Part shown: in pieces, positions 27,501 through 38,155 of the stretch
Numbering within the stretch: the first letter of the stretch is position 1
Layout: each line of letters starts with the position of its first letter
Assembly: GCF_013373865.1 (NCBI RefSeq)
Contig: NC_050469.1
Coordinates: 28,133,546 to 28,197,545 of the forward strand
Length of the DNA: 64,000 bases
Origin: Monomorium pharaonis
Lineage: Eukaryota; Arthropoda; Insecta; Hymenoptera; Formicidae
Direction of reading: 5' to 3'
Notes under the pieces: model-generated
Databases searched by the model: none
Seen by the model: only the letters and a program-made list of their open reading frames with translations
What the model was told of the DNA's origin: nothing
Made by a program: the position numbers and the translations under genes

Positions 27501-30500
27501 CGAGAAAGCAATTGAACAAAATTGCTCTCTTTCAAAATATATTTCTAGTTTTAAATAGATATAAATAGGTATCACTGTACATTAATTATTAATTTATAAC
27601 AAATAATTTAAAAAGAAATGACTTTGGGACTATAATTAACAATTTCATGTGTTTATAATTCTACTAACTGTAAAAAATTTTACTATAAATTTTACTGTAA
27701 ATTATGATAATTTCAAATGACAATAAAAAATATAGTTATGGATAAGTAAACCACAGTAAATATGACTTCATTTTTTAAACATTAGCTTACATTTACGTAG
27801 TAATAATAACAACTATGATTTGCATGATTACAATTATATAAATATATAGTTAGCACTGCAAATGACTATAAATTATAGTTAAAATACGGTAATCGTAACT
27901 ATTCTTTTCTCTCAATGTAACACAGCGATGACTTGTTTCACTCGTAATGTTTAAGATGCTTCAATTTTCCTCTACATTGCACTTATTGGATTTTGAGAAG
28001 TTCTTTCGACAATTCGCTACTTTTCGCCAGTTCCACAATTTAATTCCTTAACTCGGTCGTGCTTTATGAGATTTTCGAAACAGTTGCAAGCAAAGAAAAC
28101 AGCTTGTAGCTATTTCTAACTTTCGTTGATTGGATCTAAGAGAAAGAAGATGTTAAACCTAAAACGATATCAAATCACATGACTCTTATCATTTAATGTA
28201 TAGATTCGATAATTTTTATTTAATAATTCCTCATGAAATAATTTCTACTCACCGTTTTGTAGTCATTAAAAATAAAAAAGGAAAAACAAAGATGCGATTT
28301 AAAGGAAATAAAGATAATACGTTTCAGATAATACATTAGAGATAAGTAACCGAATATTTCATCTCCTTTTTCATGTATAATTCAAATCCGTTCTAGAGAC
28401 ATTTATACATCGGCGAACGATATTTGATTTGTTCTCGTGCGTAGTTGAAATTCGATCTCGGGCTTAATGCGACCCCACCAAAGAGAGAAACGAAGAGAAT
28501 AGATCGCCGAGTGAATCAGCGATTTCCCAATTGTATCTGCGCCGGTACTCGTCTTCGCGGGGTTTATCCAGTCTCGCGTGATTTATCTGTGAGGCGTGGA
28601 CGAGTGGACGAGCAGAAGTTAATTTCATAGCCGACTCGCCTTGCTTTACGATATTCCCCCGCTCCTGCGAAGAAGCAGTTTGAGGAAACGGTGATACCGT
28701 GAATCCTCGCGGATGTTGGCAACTTAGCGCGACTAGTTTCATCGGGCACATAGAAGAAGAAGAGCGGCGAGAGAACACCGACAGGCTGCCGAGCGTCGCT
28801 CATCAACAACCGTTTCTACGCGTTGCTGGAGGGCAAAATTACGTATTCCTACAAAAGTTGAGTTTTCACGGAAAGTTGGGAGAATGCTCGCGTTGTAAGC
28901 AATTTGAAATCTTGATGGACAGTCGTAAACCTCTCCACCTCGTGCAGGAAATGTTGATCCTTTTTCGTTCGTTGCCACACTGCGCGTTGTAATGCGCCTG
29001 CTTGCGATTTTTTTGCTTCGAATTAATGATGAAAAATCGGTTCTCTTTAATGACATTTGCTGATTTGCCTAAAAGAAATTAACTTTTCAATTCCTTTCAT
29101 CGAATATTTCGATGTCGAACCTTTAAATGTCAAATGTACAGTGTCTCGTAATTGATCGCTTCAAACTTTTTAATATTCAACACGCCATGTGCACTCGAAT
29201 TTCTGTTGACAAAATGAACCAAAAAGTCTTGAAGAAAATTTAATTAGAGGGAAAGCTTTTGCTGTAAATTGCTTATAACTCAAGAGCTATCAAACTTTCG
29301 ATATTTTTGTTGAAGAAAGATTTATTCGAACTAAAGCGGAGAAAATCTGTCGATAAAAAGAAGTTTTAGAAAATTTAATTAGCGGAAAATCCTTCGTTAT
29401 AGACATATTTATAATTCAAAAGCCCTACATCAGACTTCATTGTTGAAAGAAGAATGTATTTACAAATCAGCGAGAAAATTCATAGAGGAAAAGAAGCGAG
29501 ATACATCCAGCATTTTGAAGATTTTGTTTACATAGAATAATGTAATTAATGACACACACCTTTGCGTATGAATGTCACCACTCGGCAATTATGTTAAAAA
29601 GATTAAAATATATGTAAATGAAGAGAGAGAAAGGAAAAATAGAAGAATATTATTATATAAAAAAATATATTAATATGGAAACCGATAGTGGCGGGCGCAT
29701 TTATTTTTCATGTGTCAATCTGTTGAAAGCACGTGTTATTAATAAATTATTAAGCATTAAATCCGTCTCTATTTGTAAAACATTAATAAGGTGCAACTGA
29801 CTAAATATCATATCTAGAACAGGAGTTAATGATACATTTTTTCATTGTGTATATATATGCGTGTGTGTGTAATTTTAGTAATATTAACAATTTATTCCAT
29901 TATCAATAATAATATTCGATTATTAATTATGATATATAAACCTGTACATGTATAAACGTTATGATTAATACAGCATACAAATAATACATACAACGTTATC
30001 AAAAATCGAAAACTTTGAAGCAAATTTAAAAACTAGATAAAGATAAATATTTCTCTTTCTGAACATTACGGGTACCTTTAAAACCTGTATTTAATATTGC
30101 ATAATAATATTATCTATTATGTAGAGTATGACGTGGACGTTTACAAGATTCGAATTATTTATCAGACAGGAAAGTATTTCAAAAAATTTATTCTTTCACG
30201 CGCGGTGTAATGCACCGCTTAACCACATTTTTCAGCTTCTCAGATTTCTATCAGCTTCGATCGCGGTTACGGACAAGTCGTATTATCTCAATCCCTTCTA
30301 GTCTTTAGCTGAAGACAAAGAGCGCGAATGGAGGGAGGGATTCGCGAGAAGGAAGGCGCGGGTGAAGTCCACATCGGCCGATTGAATGGAGGTCGATAAG
30401 AGGGGCACTCGGAAGCGGAGGGCTTGAAAGTTCCGAGGGATATCTGGCAAAAAGGGGGTGATATCCGTCGGCGTTCCAAGGGAGCTTTGAACTCCGGCGT

Positions 30501-33500
30501 ACGAAGCCATCGACTGCGTTCGACCAAACGAACTCCCGGCGAATCCTCTTGAGGGCAAGCCGGGATCGTTCGCCGACGCAAGAAGGTCACTGACTGATGT
30601 TCTTCTATGCCAGCTTAAGAAGCGCTTTATGAATTTCTCGAGCTTTCCTGCGCCTTTGATCCCCTTTACACGTTCGTCTTCTCTCACGCGAGGCCTCGCC
30701 GACCTTTCGACGCCGCTGCAGCAAACGTGTTTTGAGACCTGATCGAAGGCGCGGAACGAAGGAATCACAAAGAAATACGACTTTGCTATTTATGCGTTTC
30801 ACCTGTGGAACTCGATTTTCTAGAGAAGTACATATCAAAGAGTAATAACGCTCTCTGCTCTCTCGTATCCGCCGGTTCATGTGCTCTGTCCTATTTGGGG
30901 TCTCCGTTTATTCCTTTTTTCGCCGCGTTTCATTTGTTCTCGCGTATTTTGACGAGACTCTCAAGCTGTAATAACGAATCGATCTCTCCTCTGTTCTTTC
31001 AAGACTGAAGGCTATTTTTCGTGACAAAGAGAGGTGGTTATTACAAGTTCAATAAATACTTCGTTGCCGCAGTATGCGACCGATATCGAAATTGTGCACC
31101 TTTGCAAAGGCGGTTATCGCTTTTTGTTACCTTTTCATTAATTCGCTAAATAAATCATGTTTCCCCTCCCTATCCATCGCCACCGCATGAAAGTAATAAA
31201 TTTCGCGATGCCAGACGCTCGTTGAACCACGAAAACACGCGGAAAACATACAAAATGATTGAAACGCGTAATTAATAAATCCGTCGAAAATTATTCGTAC
31301 GGAAAGTTATCCGCGGTGATCGCGGGCAGGGAGGGGAGACAGAAAGGAGAGAAAGAGAGAGGTGCGGGATAAATACATACGACAAATACAAAACGATCCG
31401 ACCGAGAAACGTGCACGGCCTGACACATGTGAACGGGTTGCCCGTTGCAGAATTACATCGTTTACCGCGCCCTCGCTAAATTTTCGCGCTCTCTCAGGCG
31501 GAAGTGACAGCCGAAGACAGTATGGCACTTCAGAGACGTATTTATTACGCCAGCACTCTATACCCTGCGTCGATGGAGATTGCAGGGGCGGAAGGGTGCG
31601 GGTGAAACACGTAACCGCAAGGAAATTCGGTGAAACCTGTAGGGATAATTAAACTGGGTCAGGTGCAAAGAGAGTGTCTTTACTACACACAACGAAGAGC
31701 GGTGGGAAAATGTGAAATTTTACGCACGTGGAAACCGTGTAATCACGCTGCCTTCTATGGGTAAAAAAAATTGTCGTGATATATACGGTCGAACAATGGA
31801 GCCAATATCGTGGAGAATGCAGGAATTTTGCGGACGGTTCACGGGGCAGGATAGCGTGCGGAGGATATAATTGACCGCTGTGGCGATGATTACGGCGTTT
31901 TAGTCAATTTTCAATTGTTTGGTACGGAACTTGCGCTGACGCATTGTATCAGAATTCTTTGTTTTATCTGTCACGCTCGACACCACATTTCTTTGCTACA
32001 ATTTTCAAATTCTTTTTTATTATCTATAAATTTATTGTTATAAATTAAAATGTTTTAAAATAGCAACCGTTTTATTTCTTATCTTCTATCTATCACATTA
32101 ATAATAATTAATAATAATAAATTCTTTGCAACTGATATAAGTAGTACAGCAAAAAATCGTTGTGATTGTAAAAATTTTGTTAACAAAATTTTATTAATCT
32201 TGATCTTTGAGCTTTTTAGAGTAAACTAATTTGACTCATATTTTGCTTCGGTAGAGTTAACATTCTTTGGTATCTATTGACGAAAACAAGATTTGGAAAA
32301 GTTAAACCAATTTTTAGAAATCTTGCAGACAGACCAAAACTGTAAAATTACAAAGTAGTTTACTACGGTGTATTACTTAATAAACAAAGCGGAATATATT
32401 AGCCCTCATAAAATTTAATTAAAAAATGACTTTCAAAGATAACCTTTTTTAATAATTTTGAGTGTACGTTCATCGGCAGTATGCTTTAAACATTTTGGGG
32501 CTTTTATTTTCAAGTATTTGTACGTTAATTAAATTTCGGTTGAAAATTTAGTGCTGGAAAAAGCGGATCTTTTATCTTGATCGACGCGATTCGTTGGTCA
32601 AAGGAAGAAAAATTATTGGCGCGATGATACGGGAAGGCAGGAGAAACGACTAGCAGCAGCAGCAGCAACACTGATTGCAAGGCCGAAACAAATGAAGGAT
32701 TTTACGATCGGACAGGTACGCAACGACGTAATTGAGCATGGCGATAATTATTACGGTTCTCGAACCAAGCAAGCAGGCTACAATCAATCTCCTACTGAGA
32801 GGAGATGAATTTTCTGCTTTTTCCTACGACACTTTTGTATCGATCACCACCATAATTGTTTTCCAATCGGCCGGCATTTCGCTTTTCATTGCCTCCTTAG
32901 TCCGTATTAATTGCTTGTCTTATTTCTCTACCGTGCCGCTCTCGAATCTCCGTCCCACGAGAATTTATCAATCCGAAAACCGCTGCTTTTCCATGTGTGA
33001 AAATAAAAATACGATTAGCTCGGCTAGCGCTTCCGCGACTGCTATTACAGGGGTCCAAGGATAATTAGACAAAAACCGCCAAGGGTATTAATCAAGCTGG
33101 TAATTCGCTTGATTTCCACGAGCTTAAAACGGCAGCTCCCGAATTGGCCCGGGGCCCTAATCTGTTCGACGTTCATAGCGTTGGAATTTGTTGAAATCCT
33201 TGATGAGGGTTTTAATTTAGCGATCCTCTCGCGCGCGTTTCTACTCCTAATTTGAGTACCTTAGGTAGGCTGTTTTACATCTGGCACTCTTTCAGCGATA
33301 CCCGTTTCATTCGCCGGCCGATCTGATTCTCCAATAATTTCAGCGTGCCCGTATATACGCTTAATAAAAGATTTAGTACGGTTATTAAAAATGAACGAAC
33401 AATAAACGAACAGTAATCCTTTTCCTCCTCCCATAATGAATGTTTTGCGATTAATCGTTCGATTACTCATTGCAAATTAAAAGACGCGTTAATGTGCACA

Positions 33501-36500
33501 ATGATCGATTTACAAATATACGATCCGCACAATTTAAATTAGATGCATATTGTGTGTACTTCCAATATATTTTCCGCGTAATAAAATAATAATCGCAACA
33601 ATTGTGCAACTCTGCATATGCATATTAGCGAGTGCACTTGTATGCAAAGTGCTTATTCATATCCGTCGTAAGTTTAATATTCCGGGAAAGATTACGATGT
33701 CTCTATGTAATGATTTTAACGAGTGGAGAGAGATAGTGCCAAGCCGCCGCGGAACTGAATTATTTTGCCATGTATATGCCCCATGTGGATGTATAATACG
33801 TTATCTCGACAAGGATTATGAATTCCGTTTAACGATTTCTGACTAACGCTACCGGAACGAGAAGTAAGTAAATCATTTCGTCCACTGGCACGAATCCAAT
33901 GAAACAAAAAAGTTATTTCACAGACGATAGGTTCTACCCGTCCGTCGCTGTAATTATTCGGCGTAAAAATTATTCAACGCAAAATATTCAAAATAATATA
34001 CCTTTATGATCATAAATCAACGAGAAAATATTGCTTTGCTGTTTTGATGATGAATTATTTAACGTTCGATTCATATATATTTTCGGCTTATTCTTTTTAA
34101 TAGATTTGATTTGGTTGTGCTATTATATTAAAAGATAGATATAGATACACACACACACAGTCTAAGCGTAAAATTTTTCGTTAGAAAGGTCTTTTAGGCT
34201 TCAGAAAAAAAGTAAATTTTTTTCTTGCGGAACACATTATTAAATTTAACTTTTAAAACTCTCTTTTTAACCGTCTACTTTCGCTTAACAAAAGCGCTAA
34301 AATAATCGCTTCGTTAGTCGTTAATTAAATATTGCGACTCGCGTCGGAAAAGTTAATGCGGTTTGCACGGTGATAGGTTAGCGCAAGGCCGTTTCCGATA
34401 CCTTTTTTTTTTCGAACCGCTTGTTTCTCCTGGATGCGGGTGTCGGGCGGAGAAAAATATATTTCCAGCGCAAGACCTTCGTCATGTCGTATGTTACGAT
34501 GCGTTGGACAGATACATATTTATTTCGAACGGAAATCCACGAAGTCCGGCCGTTGTCGGTCGTACGTCATGTCGCGCGACGTGCATGTGTACGCTGCAGT
34601 AATATCCCAATACGTGTTCAACGACGTGTAACTCTTTGAGAAGAGAGCAGACCAGTGAGGCGACAGGCAGAAATCTCTAATAGCCGCCAGATCCGAATAC
34701 AAACGAGCGGAGCACTGTCACGTTCACATAAACGCGGACAAATCCATATAAAGAGACAAGTATATCGTCTAAACAGTGATATTTTTCTACGTTTCTGCAG
34801 GAAACCTTAAATCTACATGCATTTTATCGGATCGTCTATCACATTATTTCAACTTTAAGTACCTAAATTTAAGTTTTTCTTCCATAAAAGACTAAAAATT
34901 ACGACAGCATTTGGTTAAGAAAGTTATTTTAAATTATGTGTATCTTCTAATTTAGCGAGTGTGTTTATTTGTCACACTTAGTCGACATAAATGTTGAAAC
35001 ACTCACAACAAAAGATAAAAGTATATTTAATAATTTTATAAACCAAGCTTTACGTTCTTGTGCATACAAAGGTGTATGCATTATGCACGAAATGATCAAA
35101 ATAGACAAAACTATAACGTGCGTATTTTAAATATTCCACATAGTAGCTGAAATCAATAATCATTCTATCTCTCTTACATGAGAAGTTTCTCTTATATCTC
35201 ATATATTCACTGAGTTTTTACATTACTTATGTCACGCCATAACTGTCTGTTCCTAGTTGTATTATTAGCCGCATTGCCCATTTAATTATGAAGATACCAC
35301 AGACTGTAGCTGCGTTATTTTTACGCCGCAGGTGTATATCTGCGAACTGTAACGCACGGAAAAGCGGATGGAAAGAGACGTGATATAAAACGCGAGACTA
35401 AACGGATCATCCGTCACGATGTTATAAAATATAACATGCACATGGACGAATATGATTCTCCAATTACTACGAAATATCGTATAATTATCTCTCACGTATT
35501 TTTCCGGGCTACAAGGACTTATGCTGGTGATATATCAAGAGCTCTCCCACAACGTTCGTATCAGACGGGAGCTCCTGCGCGCGTTTGCAGCGACTAAGAA
35601 ATAGAATCAAACCTTGGCGCGAGTAGCGTTGCACCTCTCTCGAAAATGTACAATATCTCTTCATCTTATTCAAGCCGGCCATTTCTCAAGCAATTACGCG
35701 ATACACTTGTACATGTACGTTGTACACGACTCGGCTCGATATAAATAGCGGGGTTTACGTGACAGACGTTGATTTTCTTCTACTTGAAAATACAAACGGT
35801 GACGCACGATGCACTCTCGAAGCGGCGCCCGGAACTGCGAGGGGCTGAATAAACGCCGCATATTTTTTCCCCCGTAATTTCGAAATACCTCCGCGCCGAG
35901 AAGGTTACTTCCACGCGAACGACCGCGTACGTGTTGCAGCGGGTGTGTACACCGGAAATCACGGAGACGAACGCAGCCGCTATTAAAAATTCAGCCCCGT
36001 GCGTGTATACGCGGCGGGCACGTGTACATAACACTGCGTTTCTCCCTCCTATAAATAATGGAGGAGGCTGAAAACGCGCGCGCGACGGGGTTCTCAAGGT
36101 GCCTCTCGGAGATCCGCGATGGCGCTATTCATCTATTTTTTTACGAGCCAACGAGCGCGCGATTAATACCTCGACGAGAAACGAGAGATCAAGAAAAACT
36201 GCGACGACGCGCGAGACAGCGCGCAGCCGGGGAGATGAGTCGCGAAATGAAAAGGCAGATTCGAGATGAAAGGGTCGTCGATGCGTGCGATGAAAAAAAA
36301 CACGCGTCGCAGGCGTCCGTGGAACGTTTACCCTCCGCCCTCTGCTTTTATCGATGATACCACGAGTAACGAAGACCATGTCGCGCAGGCTACGTCAGTG
36401 TCGGGATATAACTCGAGGTTGGGGAAGGCGATGGAGAAAGAGGAGGAGGAGGAGGAGGAGGAGGACGGCATGCCGGTGTCGGAGTAGATCGATATCGCCA

Positions 36501-37206
36501 TTCTCTCGATTGAGAAATAGAAGACTTCTTCCTCCACGCTGATAACACGCGAACGTTTATTGAAGGTTTCTCGACAGACAGATACACATCGGAGGCAGCC
36601 CATCGGTGGGAGAATGAGCTAAAAATGTCGCGACGAGAGAGGGATGAGGGAGAATTCATTTGATTGTCATGTGTCGAATAGAATATCGGCGATAAACACA
36701 ATTGACATTTGACCGTTTGATCGGCTTTCACACATGCGCCGATGATCCGCGTTAATTCGGAATTTCTGTATTCTTCATGAAAAGGTGTTCCCCTCTGTAA
36801 TGCGCTTCTTACCGAAGTTCTCTTTCTCAATGAAGAGATTAACTTTCAATGCCAAGCAATTCTTCATGTATATTCTTGTAATATCCATTTTGTATGAAAT
36901 TATAAAATTCTTCCTCTAATGCAAAAGTTTCCGAATATAGAACATACCTTCGGCAATTTGAAACATTTTGCGCGTTCCATATCTGGATTGTTCACCGTCC
37001 ACGATATGGGCATAATCGATAAAGCTACACGAGTGCACACATAAAAGCAGTTAATAAGCAATAAAAGCTGCAGGCAAGATAAAACAGACGCTGCTCGTAT
37101 GTAAGGCAAAACGGGTTGAAAACTCAACTCGCTTATAGAAACTTCCTTCGCCCTTATTTTTCTTACATCCCATAGCACGGGGGAAATAGGAAGGGAGGGG
37201 AGGGGA

Positions 37207-37238
<32 letters not shown>

Positions 37239-38118
37239 TATCCCGGGGCAAGATATCACATTTTATCTAGCGCAGCTGGATTCCAGATTCAAAACTTTTC
37301 CATATCGCATTACGTGCATGTATATACACGGCGTAGGGCAGACATAGCGTAGCTGCTCTTCCGCACGCAAAGGGTCCCGCGCATCAATAAATATTTCATT
37401 ATGTGCACCGTTGTACGTCGACGTACGTGCATATACGTGCATACGTGTACGTACGCGGCTCGCGGCGGAACACGATCCGGCGCGACGCTTTCCATATCTG
37501 CGCCTCGCAATCTCCGACAACAAAATTTGCCTGACGCCGCACACAGGTGGACGCTGCGCGGCCAGCGTGGACGATCCCTCTCTTCCATCCCCCCCCCCCG
37601 ATTCTATCCTTTCCCCTGCCTCCGGGCACCGGTATCGATTATGAAATTGCGCCAGATAAAGCAAACGCGATACCACCGCGACGAGCTTGGTCGCTGGTTC
37701 CCTCGTGTTCTCGTGAGCGCGTATCACTGATGCCCGGGCTCCCTTGGTTACCTTTCCGATCGTATCGGCATACCGGTGCACTGTTCTCTCTAGCACGCAG
37801 GTGAGAGACACTAGGTATCACGCCGCTCGCAAGTTCACTCCGCATCAAGCTACGTTATATGTTGCGCGTATTGGCTTCCCTCCTACGGAGGCAGAGGAGG
37901 ATGATGCGAGTCCCCTAATCGCTATTCGTCTCTATCTCCATGTTGTGCTTTAAACTACAATATGCTCTCCCATGTATAACGTGTCACGCGGCTGCGTCAC
38001 CATAATTCCCGATAGGCGCCAAGGTCTACGGAAGCAGCTAACGTGGATCGCATTATCCCGTCATTATTATTTGATCAACTGCGGAAGAATCGAGAGAGCA
38101 CGAGAGCGGATGACTTCC

Positions 38119-38155
<37 letters not shown>

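Noticed and set aside
27540..27925. AT-rich stretch with repeated ACTATAATT / AATTATAGTT words, possible MITE
   Set aside because: I could not align clear terminal inverted repeats or a target-site duplication by eye.
36944..37075. Exon-like minus-strand segment ending AAG|GTATGTT
   Set aside because: Its phase-0 end does not fit the next sfl exon at 7459, which needs two preceding bases, and no protein family was recognised.
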